DNA of 64,000 nucleotides from Halocaridina rubra (Eukaryota; Arthropoda; Malacostraca; Decapoda; Atyidae). Below are positions 11,723-27,849 of this stretch, in pieces (position 1 is the first letter of the stretch; each line of letters opens with the position of its first letter). The notes under the pieces were generated by a model. It did not search any database. It worked only from the letters and a program-made list of their open reading frames with translations, and was not told the origin of the DNA. Location of the stretch: the NCBI GenBank assembly GCA_037179515.1, contig JAXCGZ010011590.1, forward strand, positions 29,839 through 93,838, written 5' to 3'. The translations under genes were made by a program, and so were the position numbers.

Positions 11723-14533
11723 GATTGTTATACACAAATGCTGATGGATTAGCTAGTAAGGCAGTAGAATTAAAAGATAAGATTCACAACAGTAAGGCAG
11801 ATATAGTAGCAATTACAGAGACTAAGTTGAGTGAGGACATAAACAATGTCACAGTTTTTCCTAATGGCTTCAGAATATTAAGGGTTGAAAGATCTGAGAG
11901 GACTGTTGGAGGGATAGCACTGCTCATAAGTGAAAGGATTCAAGTTGAAAAAATAAACTTGGCTATAGAAAGTGAGTTCAAGGAATTTCTTGTTGCTCGC
12001 ATAAATACTGGGTCAGAGAGCATTGTAATAACTGTTGTAAATAACCCACCAAGGAACCAGAATAGGCTAGAAGTTTATGAGGAAAGTCATATAGGTACTA
12101 TTGAAGTCATAAACTCAGTTGTTAACATGGTATGGGAGAGAAAATGTAGGATTTTGATTATGGGAGATTTTAATCATAAAGAGATAGATTGAATAAATCT
12201 TGACCCACACAGTGGTGAGGACTCATTCGGGGCAAGATTTCTAGATTGCGTACAAGAGAATTTCCTACACCAACATGTAATGGAACCATCGAGGGCCAGT
12301 GGTGGGGAATGAGCCATCACTACTTGATCTAGTATTCACAGATAATGTGTTGGATATTGAAAAATTTGAGTATGAACCACCAATTCGAAAGAGTGACCAC
12401 TGTGTGTTGTTGATGGAGTATATCATTTAAGATATTCTGCCTGAGAGTAGAGGCACTGAGGACATGAGGAGGAACTATCCGAAAGGAGATTACATCAAAA
12501 TGAATGAGCCTTTTGCAGTTACTGATTGGAGAACCTTATTTTACAACAAATCTGTTCAGGAAATGTATGACATCTTTTGTGAGAAATATGAGAATATGGT
12601 AGATTGCTGCATACCTGTCACCAATGTAGGTGTAATTCATGCCAGAGTGAAATGGTTCGTTAATGAGCGTAAAAGAGCTAAGGAGTGGAGAGACAAATGC
12701 TGGAAAAGGCATAGGAGGAGAAAAAACATAAAGGCCAGGCAAACCTACAAAAGAGTAAGAAATGACTACCTAAGTAAAAGAGGAGAGGCAGAGAGAGACT
12801 ATGAGAGGGACATCACCAGGAAAGCTAAAGAAAATCCCAAGCTTTTCCACATATTTATCAGAGGAAAACTGAAGGTAAAAGAACATGTTTTAAGGCTAAA
12901 GAGAGCAGATGGAAGCATCACTGAGACGGATGAAGAGATCCACAAAGAATTGAACAAGGACTTTCAGTCAGTATTTAAAGTACAAAATACCCCACCCACT
13001 CGGATTGCAGAGATAGAAGCTCAAGGGCCGGTATTAGAGAACATCAACCTTACAGCCAGAGAGGTATGTAAAGCGCTGATGGATTTAGATGTTCATAAAG
13101 TTACAGGTCCTGATGACATATCCCCTCATGTACTTAAAAAATGCGCAAACTCAATATCAGTGGCACTAAGTATCATATTTAAAAAGTCACTGGAGTCAGG
13201 GGAGATTCCAAGATGCTGGAAACAAGCAAATGTGATACCTATCTTCAAAAAGGGAAGGAGGGATATGGCTTTGAACTATAGACCAGTTTCCTAGAACAGC
13301 ATAGTTTGCAAAGTTATGGAGAAACTACTAAGGAAAAATATCTCTCTTCACTTGGAATCCTTCAACTTTTTGTCAGTGAGACAACATGGCTTCAGAGAAG
13401 GTAGATCAACAGTAACAAACTTATTAAAATTTTATGATGAGGTAAGCCGAATCTTACAGGAAAGAGAGGGCTGGGCAGATTGCATATTCCTAGACTTCCA
13501 GAAAGCATTTGGCACTGTTCCACATGGGGGACTTATTAGGACGCTGCAAGCAATGGCTAGAATAGGTGGAAATGTCTTGGAATGGATAAAAACTTACTTA
13601 GAAGGAAGGGAACAGAGGGTTAAAGTAAGACACTCAGTGTCTGAATGGAGAAGAGTTAGTAGTGGAGTTCCACAAGGTTCAGTTTTTTTGTTCCTTGTAT
13701 ATGTAAATGACCTACCAGAGTCTGTAAATTCATTCATGAATATGTTTGCAGATGATGCAAAGATTGTGAAGAAAGTAGGAAACGCGAACAATGGTAGAGA
13801 ACTTCAGGATGATCTAAATAGTCTGCATGAGTGGTCAGAAATGTGGCTAATGAAATTCAATACTTCAAAATGTAAGGCAATGAGAATAGGTACAAGTGCA
13901 AGAAGGCCCAAGCCTAACTACTCGGTGGGCGGAGTACAACTTCAAGAGACAGAAAATGAAAGAGATCTAGGAGTAAACATACTGGCAGATTTGGCTCCAG
14001 AAATACATATAAATGGTATAGTAAGGGCAGCATATGCATTCTTATCAAATGTAAGGGTAGCCATCAGTCACATGTACAAGGAAATGTTCAGAAATATTTA
14101 TGTAACCTATGTGAGGCCAAAACTCGAATATGCAGCCCCCCTTTGAAATCTCAACTTGAAAAAGCACATAGCTAAGCTTGAAAAAGTTCAAAGACATGCC
14201 ACGAAACTGGTGCCAGAAATAGGCAATCTCAGTTATGATGAGAGGCTGATGGAATTAGACTTACCATCACTCGTAGCTAGAGGATTGAGGGGGGATATGG
14301 TGACAGTCTTTAAATTCCTTCATGGTTATGATAGAGTGGATAGGGATCGATATTTTGATATGGCTGGCTCTAGAATTAGAGGTCATAGTTTGAAGCTTTG
14401 TAAGAAAACTTCTTTGCAGGATGTAAATAAATACTTTTTCAGTGTAAGAGTAGTTGATAATTGGAATTCGCTAAGCGAGGAGGTAGTTAATGCAATCTCA
14501 ATCCATAGTTTTAAGGACAGGTATGATAAGTAA
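11720..14533 (+). pseudogene. LINE ORF2 (copy F): endonuclease and RT with few lesions
   Basis: Begins LLYTNADGL just after the ORF1 stop. Endonuclease: ITETKLSED, MGDFNHKEID followed by TGA where the family has Trp (about 12190), a one-base insertion near 12308, SDHCVLLMEYI, then a TAA replacing Glu (about 12427). Linker rich in Arg/Lys (12640-12900). RT: IPIFKKGRRD, NYRPVS then an in-frame TAG (about 13293), GFREGRSTVTNLL, FLDFQKAF, SSGVPQGSV with the following GPLL deleted, FADDAK (13748-13765). A TGA replaces Trp in the APFW motif (about 14143). The C-terminal region is open to 14533. The motif order is typical of the Jockey/CR1/L2 group; inactive in this copy. Confidence 0.8.
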
Positions 14534-14612
14534 CAGTAAGTACAAAATGGAACCGATCAGGAGACGGGAAGATAAGAGCTTTGGGCTCTTTCCCGCAAAC
14601 ACAATTAGGTAA

Positions 14613-14969
<357 letters not shown>

Positions 14970-15329
14970 TGGTGACCCCCAACACACGAACATCATCCGT
15001 TCCAAAAAAATGGTCTTGGGTTGGAATGTCCGTGGACTGGACGTGATTTTCCCATTGAAAAACATGTAAATCCAAACAATCCGTTCCAGGTTACCACAAA
15101 TATTCATTTTGAATATTTTTGGAGTCATCACAAATAAGAAATATAATACAGGTTAAGCAAAATACAGTGTCCCCCCCCCCCTTGCATCGCATTTCTTGGT
15201 TCGCGTTCTCAATGTATCGCAGTTTTTTTTTATAAATTATTATTTTATTTTATGGGTATACGCAAAAATATTAAAATATTGAAAAAATAAAAATTTTCAG
15301 TATTTTTTTTTATTGAAAATGTAAATTTA

Positions 15330-16070
15330 CGTTGCTTGCTGTTATTTATAATGTTAAGGGTGTTTTTTAACAGTGCAGGGAGGTATACAGTACGTGAACG
15401 TAAAATTAATTGCAAAATACCTATGTACATGAGTATGTCATGTAATTACCACTTCATTCACCGTAATTTTATCTATCACTTTTATATAAATTTACATTGC
15501 ATGCTGTTATTTATGAAATAAAGGGTGGTTTGTTAACAGAACAGGGAGGGTTTATACAGTGTAAACGTAAAAATAATTGTAAAATACCTATGTACATGAG
15601 TATGTCATGTAATTACCACTTCATTCACCGAAATTTTATCTACCACTTTCAGTAAATTTACGTTGTTTGCTGTTATTTATAATGTAAAGGGTATTTTTTT
15701 AACAGTGCAGGGAGGGTTTATACAGTACGTAAACGCAAAAATAATTGTAAAATACCTATGTACATGAGTATGCCATGTAATTACCACTTCATTCACCGTA
15801 ATTTTATCTATCACTTTCATGTAAATTTACATTGCTCGCTGTTATTTATAATGTAAAGGGTGTTTTTTTAACAGTGCAGGGAAGGTTTATACAGTACGTA
15901 AACGTAAAAATAATTGCAAAATACCTATGTACATGAGTATGTCATGTAATTACCACTTCATTCACCATAATTTTATCTATCACTTTCATGTATATTTACG
16001 TTGCTTGCTGTTATTTATAATGTAAAGGATGTTTTTTTAACAGTGCAGGGAGGGTTTATACAGAACATAA
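15330..16070 (+). repeat. ~165-bp satellite block 1 (5 monomers)
   Basis: Monomers can be counted by the recurring GTGCAGGGAGGGTTTATACA (about 15373, 15540, 15706, 15876, 16042). Other landmarks are TACGTTGCTTGCTGTTATTT and CATGAGTATGTCATGTAATT. The second monomer is a variant with GCATGCTG and a GTGTAAACG junction. Confidence 0.9.
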
Positions 16071-16820
<750 letters not shown>

Positions 16821-17179
16821 CAGTGGTGATCCCCAACCCACGAACTTAATCCGTTCCAAAAAATGGTCTTGGGTTGGAATATTCGTGGGCTGGATGTGAT
16901 TTTCCCATTGAAAAGCCTGTAAATCCAATTAATCCGTTCCAGGTCACCACAAATATTCATTTTGAATATTTTTGGAGTCATCACTAATAAGAAATATAAT
17001 GCAGGTTAAACATTATACAGTGTTCCCCCCCCCCCCCTGTATCACATTTTTTGGTTCGCGTTCTCAATGTATCGCGGTTTTTTTTTTTATAAATTATTAT
17101 TTTATTTTATGGGTATATGCAAAAATATTAAAATATTGAAAAAATAAAAATTTTCAGTATTTTTTTTTATTGAAAATTT

Positions 17180-17267
17180 AAATTTACGTTGCTTGCTGTT
17201 ATTTATAATGTTAAGGGTGTTTTTTTAACAGTGCAGGGAGGGTTTATACAGTACGTAAATGTAAAAA
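17180..17267 (+). repeat. ~165-bp satellite, single partial monomer of unit 2
   Basis: Unit 2 retains one GTGCAGGGAGGGTTTATACA landmark (about 17233) before passing into segment X. Confidence 0.88.
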
Positions 17268-17807
<540 letters not shown>

Positions 17808-18179
17808 TATATACATACAGTGGTGACCCCCAACCCACGAATTTAATCCGTTCCAAAAAAATGGTCTTGGGTTTGAATATTCGTGGGCTGGATGTGATTT
17901 TCCCATTGAAAAGCATGTAAATCCAATTATTCCGTTCCAGGTCACCACAGATATTCATTTTGAATATTTTTGGAGTCATCACAAATAAGAAATATAATGC
18001 AGGTTAAGCAATATACTGTGTCACCCCCCCCCCCCCTGTATCGCAATTTTTGGTTCGCGTTCTCAATGTATTGCGTTTTCTTTTTTTGATAAATTATTAT
18101 TTTGTTTTATGGGTATATGCAAAAATATTAAAATATTGAAAAAATAAAATTTTTTAGTATTTTTTTTTTATTGAAAATG

Positions 18180-19114
18180 TAAATTTACGTTGCTTGCTGT
18201 TATTTATAATGTTAAGGGTGTGTTTTTAACAGTGCAGGGAGGGTTTATACAGTACGTAAACGTAAAAATAATTGTAAAATACCTATGGACATGAGTATGT
18301 CATGTAATTACCACTTCATTCACCGTAATTTTATCTATCACTTTCATATAAATTTACGTTGCATGCTGTTATTTATGAAGTAAAGGTATGTTTGTTAACA
18401 GTACAGGGAGGGTTTATACAGTGTTACGTAAAAAATAATTGTAAAATACCTATGTACATGAGTATGTCATGTAATTACCACTTCATTCACCGTAATTTTA
18501 TCTACCACTTTCAGTAAATTTACGTTGCTTGCTGTTATTTATAATGTAAAGGGTGTTTTTTTAACAGTGCAGGGAGGGTTTATACAGTACGTAAACATAA
18601 AATAATTGTAAAATACCTATGTACATGAGTATGTCATGTAATTACCACTTCATTCACCGTAATTTTATCTATCACTTTCATGTAAATTTACATTACTTGC
18701 TGTTATTTATAATGTAAAGGGTGTTTTTTTAACAGTGCAGGGAGGGTTTATACAGTACAAAAACGTAAAAATAATTATAAAATACCTATGTACATGAGTA
18801 TGTCATGTAATTACCACTTCATTCACCGTAATTTTATCTATCTCTGTCATGTAAATTTACGTTGCTTGCTGTTATTTATAATGTAAATGGTGTTTTTTTA
18901 ACAGTGCAGGGAGGGTTTATACAGTACATAAACGTAAAAATAATTGTAAAATACCTATGTACATGAGTATGTCATGTAATTACCACTTCATTCACCATGA
19001 TTCTATCTATCACTTTCATGTAAATTTACGTTGCTTGCTGTTATTGATAATGTAAAGGGTGTTTTTTTAACAGTGCAGGGAGGGTTTATACAGTACGTAA
19101 ATGATGTAAAAATA
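18180..19114 (+). repeat. ~165-bp satellite block 3 (6 monomers)
   Basis: GTGCAGGGAGGG landmarks at about 18234, 18405, 18568, 18738, 18907 and 19074. As in block 1, the second monomer is the GCATGCTG/GTACAGGGAGGG variant. Confidence 0.9.
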
Positions 19115-19682
<568 letters not shown>

Positions 19683-19689
19683 TGTATAT

Positions 19690-20240
19690 ACAGTGCAGGG
19701 AGGGTTTATACAGTACGTAAACATAAAAATAATTGCAAAATACCTATGTACATGAGTATGTCATGTAATTACCACTTCATTCACCGTAATTTTATCTATC
19801 ACTTTCATGTAAATTTACGTTGCATGCTGTTATTTATAATATAAAGGGTGTTTTTTTAGCAGTGCAGGGAGGGTTTATACAGTACGTAAATGTAAAAATA
19901 ATTGTAAAATACCTATGTACATGAGTATGTCATGTAATTACCACTTCATTCACAGTAATTTTATCCATCACTTTCATGTAAATTTACGTTGCTTGCTGTT
20001 ATTTATAATGTAAAAGATGTTTTTTTAACAGAACAGAGAGGGTTTATACAGTGCGTAAACGTAAAAATAATTGTAAAATACCTATGTACATGAGTATGTC
20101 ATGTAATTACCACTTCATTCACCGTAATTTTATCTATCACTTTCATATAAATATACGTTGCATGCTGTTATTTATGAAGTAAAGGGTGGTTTGTTATCAG
20201 TACAGGGAGGGTTTATACAGTGTAAACGTAAAAATAAATT
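19690..20240 (+). repeat. ~165-bp satellite block 4 (4 monomers) leading to the right end of the nested element
   Basis: Landmarks at about 19694, 19864, 20033 and 20203. The last monomer is the GCATGCTG variant that also lies next to the equivalent terminus of Tigger-2 (about 25000-25070). Confidence 0.9.
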
Positions 20241-20396
20241 AAAATATCTATGTACATATAGGCTGATCATACTCCGCGGTTTTCCTGGCTCGTGCCAGGT
20301 CACGGAACCGAACTACCGCGATAAAGGGGGGAATACTGTACTCAGTAAAAGGAAAATAACATTAATAAATAAGGAAAATAAATTTAATAATAGAAG

Positions 20397-22246
20397 TTAT
20401 CTTTGTGGATGATTGTTGCTGGCATACATGGATGGTGGTGAAGGAGGAGGAGGAGGGGGGTTAATTTTTGAAAGGAGAGTCCCCTTCCAAAAAAAAGCTA
20501 GGGAACTCTTCTGATGCAGGCTCTGTTTCTGGTGTTTTCTCTCTCCTTCTCTTTTGGAAGCTGCTTCCCTGCCTACTGGGACAAGGAAACGATCCAGAGA
20601 AATTTGATTTTTTCTTATTTGGTGATTTTTTCTAAAAATATTCATCACATTGTCATTTACCATATTCAATACTCCATTGTCCACAGCGTGATCTGGGTGA
20701 TGATTCTCAATAAAAGCCTGCGCATCATTCCACTTACTAAACATTTCTTACAATTCTTCACTGGACACTTTTACCCTCTCATCCCCTTCCTCCAGTGACT
20801 GTTCCACTTGGAGTATCTTCACCTGTTCAAGTTGCAACTCAATTAATTCATCCGTGGTAAGTTCTTCTTTGTGGTCCTCCACCAGCTCTTCCACATCCTC
20901 CTCATTGACCTCCAAGCCCAAACTTTTGCTGGTGGCCATAATTTAATTCACAATGTTGATAGCTAATTCCTGCTTGAAGTCCTCGAAGTCTCTATCAGTC
21001 ACACAACCTAGCCAAAGTTTCTTCCAGGCAGAGTTCAATGTACGATATGAGACCTCCCTCCATGTTTTTTCAATGAGGCCAATGCAGTGGAGGATATTAA
21101 AGTGTTCTTTCCAGAAATCATGAAGGGTCAAATCCGTGTCATTGGTGACCTGGAAACACCTGGCAATAAGACCCTTCTCATACAACTTTTTATAATTAGA
21201 AATTACCTGCTGGTCCATGGGCTGGAGGATAGGAGTGGTGTTGGGAGGCAGAGATTTTTCTTTAATGAAGTCGTATTGTATAGCGAGATCTTCTTCCACA
21301 CCTGGAGCATGGGCAGGAGTATTATCCATTATGAGGAGACACTTACGGGGTAAATAATTTCCCTCAAGTTATTTTTTCACTGATGGCGAAAACACTTCAA
21401 TCAACCATTCTAGGAATAAAATCTGCGTGACCCAAGCCTTTAGGTTTGACCTCCACATTACTGGGAGGCTAGCCTTCAATACATTATTGTGCTTAAAAAT
21501 ACACAGATTTTCAGAGTGATAAATCACAAGAGGCTTGATCTTACAGTCCCCACTAGCATTAGCAAATAATAAAAGGGTAAGCCTGACTTTCATTGGTTTG
21601 TGGCCAAGCAGTGATTTCTCCTCTTGGATTATATAGGTTCTTTTTTGGGCATTTTCTTCCAAAAGAGTCCCATTTTATCACAATTAAAAACTTGTTGCAT
21701 GATATAACCTTCATCTTCAACATATTTAGCAAATTCCTTCACATTAGAATCCGCTGCTGTTTGGTCGGAATTAGCGGCCTCTCCATGTCCAATGACACTA
21801 TGAATCACAGTTCGTTTGCGAAAGTGTTCAAACCAGCTTCTGCCTGTTTTATATTCCTCAAGTTTAGCACCACTATAACTCGGAGAGTTTGCTACTAAAT
21901 CATGGTGGCTTTGCAAAGCCTTAGCGCATATTATGGTCTCGCTAATACTATATCCACCCAGCTGTTTTTCATTTATCCACAACAATAATAAGCTTTCTAC
22001 CTCTTCTATTACTTGTGACCTTTTCTTCGTTAATATATTTACTCTCTTAGCCACGTCAGCCGCCTTTAAGATCTCTTTATTTTTTAAAATAGTACAGATG
22101 GTCGATTTTGCCATGTTATACTGTGTGGCGAGATCGGACACACAAACCCATTTTCATGTTTACAAATTATTTCTTTCATCGTTTCCACTGTTATGTGTCT
22201 GGGGTATTTGACGCCAATATCACTAACAATTTTAACTATGAGCCAT
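20397..22246 (-). pseudogene. Tigger-1 transposase remnant (CENP-B HTH / DDE_1 type)
   Basis: Start placed at 22246 by comparison with Tigger-4, which shares GCCCTTATTATGGC around its ATG. The first 35 codons are degenerate. From 22141: helix-turn-helix SDLATQYNMAKSTICTILKN, CENP-B-like DNA-binding half (WINEKQLGGYSISETIICAK), then the DDE core: VFNCDKMGLFWKKMP (first Asp kept, the usual Glu-Thr after it changed to Lys-Met), IMDNTPAHAP (second Asp), ILQPMDQQVISNYKKLY (third Asp). An acidic tail and QISLDRFLVP close the protein. Frame breaks lie near 21640, 21350 and 20942, and a TAA near 20745. Function in an active element: cut-and-paste transposition into TA. Confidence 0.82.
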
Positions 22247-22430
22247 AATAAGGGCTATATGAAAAGTAAAACAATGGAAAATAAAGCAAGAACTATGATA
22301 AATCACGAACGAACCACACAGCGCGGGCACCAATGCAGAACTGAGAGCAGGCAAGTTGTCATGTGGTGGCTTACATACGTGTTCGTGGGTTGGGGTCAAA
22401 ATTTGTTCGTGGGTTGGGGTCACCAGTGTA

Positions 22431-23892
<1,462 letters not shown>

Positions 23893-23894
23893 TA

Positions 23895-24647
23895 CAATGG
23901 TGACCCCAACCAACGAACTTAATCCGTTCCTAAAACCTGTTCTTGAGTTGGATTGTTCTTGGGTTGGATTTATTTTTCACTTTGAAAAGCATGTAAATTC
24001 AATGAATCCATTCCTGGTCACTATGAATATTCATTTTAAAATTGTTCTAGTCATTAAAAGCATGATATATAATACAGGAAAATTTAATAATAGAAAGGTA
24101 TTCTACTCTACTAAAGAAAAAATTTACATATTTTGGTATGCAGTATACACTAGTTGGTACCAAGTATAAAATAGCAAAGTTCAATGCTTAGAAAACAGTT
24201 TCTCATTCTCCCACATATAATTAATATTGTAGGTAAGAGTACATATTGTAGGTAAAATAAAAATATTGTAGATAAGAAATAGTACTGGATATACCTTTGT
24301 GAATGATTGTTGCTGGTATATGTGGATGGTGGTGGTGGAGGAGGAGGAGGGGGACTAATTTTTGGAAGAAGAGTCCCCTTCCATAAAAACATTAGGGAAC
24401 TCTTCCGATACATGCTGTATTTCTAGTGTTTTCTCACTATCACTAACAATTTGTACTTTATTAGGCTATTTGAAAGGCAAAACAATGGAAAATAAAGCAA
24501 GAACTACGAACAGATCATGAGCAAACTACACAGCGCGAGCACCAATGCAGAACTGAGAGCAGAGGAGTGGGACACGTGGTCACCTGGCCGACATACATAT
24601 TCGTGGGTTGGGGTCAAAATTTGTTTGTGGGTTGAGGTCACCACATG
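23895..24647 (-). mobile_element. Internally deleted Tigger-1 derivative (753 bp)
   Basis: Starts CAATGGTGACCCCAACCAAC after TA (23893-23894) and ends GGGTTGAGGTCACCACATG before TA. The left 180 bp match Tigger-1's left end. 24290-24420 match the transposase C-terminal region of Tigger-1 (compare 20395-20520, shared GATTGTTGCTGG and the GGAGGAGGAGG run). 24430-24647 match its right end, including the doubled subterminal motif. The transposase core is gone. Confidence 0.85.
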
Positions 24648-24649
24648 TA

Positions 24650-24886
24650 CTTTCTCATTTTTATACACACCTCTTGGAACAACGCGAGGATAGGTTCTCA
24701 AAAGGCACGGGTACTGTAAAATTCGCTTGATGTAACCAGTCATTATCCATAAGAATCAACGAAAATAGGCATAGATACCTTCAACAACGAAAAGTAAACA
24801 CACTATGCCAAAGATATAAGTAAAACATATTCTAGAAGTGCATAACAAAGCTGAAAGACCTGTAGTTATTTATATTAATACACAAA
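24650..24886 (-). mobile_element. MITE-like fragment, family shared with 59480-59700
   Basis: Reverse-complement similarity to 59480-59700: both contain TTATATCTTTGGCATRGTGTG, a GGTATCTATGCC-like string and GAGAACCTATC. No TIR pair could be delimited, so this is called only as a dispersed repeat. Confidence 0.55.
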
Positions 24887-24959
24887 TACAGTGTTGCCTC
24901 ACTTATCGCGGTAGTTCGGTTCCGGGACCCGGCACGAACCAGGAAATCCGCGAAGTAGG

Positions 24960-25960
24960 ATCAGCCTATATGTACAAAGATATTTTAATATATTTTCACG
25001 TTTACACTGTATAAACTGTCCCTGTACTGTTAACATACCACCCTTTACTTCATAGATAACAGCATGCAAGCGTAAATTTATATGAAAATGATAGGAAAAC
25101 TTACCGTGAATGTGATGATGACGTGACATACATACTCATTTACAATTATTTTTTCGCTTACGTACTGTATAAACCCTCCCTGCACTGTTAAAAAAAACAC
25201 CCTTAACATTGTAGATAACAGCAAGCAACGTAAATTTTTATGAAAGTGATAGGAAAACATACCATGAATGTGATGATGACGTAACATACATACTCATTTA
25301 CAATTATCTTTTTGTTTACGTACTGTATAAACCCTCCCTGCACTGTTAAAAAAACACCCTTTACATTATAAATAACAGCAAGCAACGTAAATTTTTTTGA
25401 AAGTGATAGAAAAAATTACGGTGAATGAGGTGATAATGACGTGACATACATACTCATTTACAATTATTTTTTCGTTTACGTACTGTATAAACTCTCCCTG
25501 CACTGTTAAAAAAACACCCTTTACATTATAAATAACAGTAAGCAACGTAAATTTTTACGAAAGTGATAGGAAAACTTACCGTGAATGTGATGATGACGTG
25601 ACATACATACTCATATACAATTATTTTTTCGTTTACGTACTGTATAAACCCTCCCTGCACTGTTAAAAAAACACCCTTTACATTATAAATAACAGCAAGC
25701 AACATAAATTTTTATGAAAGTGACAGATAAAATTACGATGAATGAGGTGATGATGACGTGACACACATACTCATTTACAATTATTTTTTCGTTTACGAAC
25801 TGTATAAACCCTCCCTGCACTGTTAAAAAAAACACCCTTTACATTATAAATAACAGCACGCAACGTAAATTTTTATGAAAGTGATAGATAAAATTACGGT
25901 GAATGAGGTGATGATGACGTGACATACATTTGTACATGATAGGTAAACTTACCGTGAATG
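24960..25960 (-). repeat. Subterminal ~165-bp repeat array of Tigger-2 (about 6 monomers)
   Basis: Landmark AAACCCTCCCTGCACTGTTA recurs at about 165-bp steps (about 25015 as a variant, 25166, 25331, 25496, 25651, 25811). Monomers are the reverse complement of those in 15.3-20.2 kb and differ from them mainly around TGATGATGACGTGAC versus the GTAATTAC version. Confidence 0.9.
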
Positions 25961-25972
25961 AGGTGATGATTG

Positions 25973-27787
25973 TCATTCGCGACCCCGGAGGAAATCATTT
26001 CGCAGCCAATAAAAGCTTTTCGGCTGCTTTTTGGGGGAGAAGAACATGGTAATGGGGAGTTGCTGTTGTTGTTTCTTCATTTGTTGGAACATGGCATGGT
26101 AAGGAGTCGTGGCATCATCGAGAAAATTACAGAAGGTCACCAAACGAACCATATTTTCGTCATATTCCTGCGAGAGTTGTTGGAGTGCTTTGTAATGTTC
26201 ATACATGGCTGCCAAACGTTCGAGTGTAAGGCTAGGTTCTTCAGTTGGTTCGTGCGATTCCTCAAGTTCTTCCTCTTCTTCGCTCGCTGATTTCGTCATT
26301 TCTTCCAAGTCTTCATCACTCAAAGGCTGCGAGTGGCAGTCAATCAGTTCATTCACATCTTCGGGAGTCATAGCTTTAAAGCCTTCTCCTCCTAGCAATG
26401 CAGCCAACTTCACAGCTTTCGCAACTGCCGCCTTCTGCACCTCGACAGGAGCAAATCCCTTGTAGTCGTGGATGATTTCGGGCCACAATTTCTTCCAGCT
26501 GGCATTGATTGTGGCAAACTTCATCTCTTTGATTGCTTTCTGAATATTTTTTTAGGCATGTGGCAATCGTGTTATTACGCCAGTAAGTCTTCAATGAGAA
26601 GTCTTTGTCCGAATCCATGGAATCAACTAGGTTCGCCAGGGCATTTCGTGTGTATAGGGCCTTGAACGCACGAATAACGCCTTGATCCTTAGGCTGAATC
26701 AGTGACGTCGTATTCGGTGGCAGGAACTCAACTTGAACACCGTCATATTGGAGCTTGGTTGCGTGGCCACCAGCATTATCCATCAAAAGAAGGACTTTAA
26801 ATTCAAGGCCTTTTTCCATAAGATAAAGTTTTACCAGAGGGATAAAGCATTGGTGAAACCAGTCCAATGTGAGGCTTTTCGTGATCCAGGCCTTGGGGTT
26901 ATGCATCCAATACACTGGCAGCAGATTCTTATTCTTGTTCTTCAAAGCCCTAGGGTTCTTTGACTTGTAGATAAGCCCGGGCTTTAACATGAAGCCCGCA
27001 GCATTCCCGCACATGATGAGGGTAACACGATCTTTGTGCGCTTTAAATCCCGGGGCTTTAGCTTTTTCCTTGAAGAGAAAAGTGCGAGATGGCATTCTCT
27101 TCCAAAATAAGCCAGTCTCATCCATGTTGAAGACTTGCTCAGGAACATATTCCCCTTCGGCGATAATTTTCTTGAAGTCATTCTTGACGTAATTTTCTGA
27201 GGCAGCTGTATCTGCAGAGGCAGCCTCGCCATAAACTGAAACGCTCTTTAGGGCATAGCGTTTTTGAAATTTGAAGAACCATCCCCTGCTAGCAATGAAC
27301 GGTTGTATCCTCGATGGAGAATCGCTGGAGGGTCCTGGTTGTGGGTCGTCGATATCTTCTTCTCTCCCCTCCTCTCCACGGTCGCCACTGTCGTCATCGG
27401 GTTCATTTGCAGCAAATGTCTCGTACAGCTTCTTCGCCTTTGTTTGTACGATATTGGTGTCTAAGCTGATGTTTTTCTCTCTGCAATCAGCAATCCACAG
27501 GGCCAAAGCAGCTTCCATGCGCACTACTGCCTTATTGCGGGGTGATACGAGCCTCTTCGCCGATTTATTAAAAGAAATGCTCGCTGTTTTCCTGATCTTT
27601 GCCTCGTCCTTTTTTATGTAATGCACATAGATTCATTGAGGCCAAAATAGCGGCTGACATCCACAAACCTTTTTCCTTCTTTCAACATATCTAAGAGTTT
27701 CACTTTATCTACAATGGTTAACATTTTCCTTTGCCGCTTAGGCTCACTACAAGAAGCCTTAGAAGATGAAGGATGCTTGGGAGGCAC
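25973..27787 (-). pseudogene. Tigger-2 transposase, nearly intact (HTH_CenpB / DDE_1)
   Basis: Predicted start is GTG at 27787; the related element at 47070 has ATG at this point (followed by APKHPSSSKAS in place of PPKHPSSSKAS), so the start codon appears mutated. Order: HTH (KMLTIVDKVKLLDMLKEGKR), a single-base shift near 27620, then 416 open residues (27626-26376) with the CENP-B-like second HTH (ALALWIADCREKNISLDTNI, GWFFKFQKRYALK) and the DDE core VFNMDETGLFWKRMPSRTF, LLLMDNAGGHATK, SLIQPKDQGVIRAFKALY. A second single-base shift near 26550 leads to the C-terminal 183 residues (26524-25973), rich in Glu. Only two shifts and the lost start separate it from an intact gene. Confidence 0.88.
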
Positions 27788-27849
27788 TGCAAAGGTTAAA
27801 ATATGCGAGTAAAAAAAATCACAAGCAAAATGTATTAGTAAGCACAACG

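Larger units (their letters stand above)
9771..14612 (+). mobile_element. CR1/L2-like LINE copy F, most complete copy (about 4.84 kb)
   Basis: 5' UTR 9771-10641, ORF1 10642-11722, ORF2 about 11720-14533, 3' UTR with the tail ACAATTAGGTAATTACAC at about 14598-14616. It follows copy E's 3' tail with no spacer and is itself followed by (AC)n(TC)n(TA)n. Only scattered stops and single-base shifts separate it from an intact element, so it is the best reference copy in the window. Confidence 0.88.
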
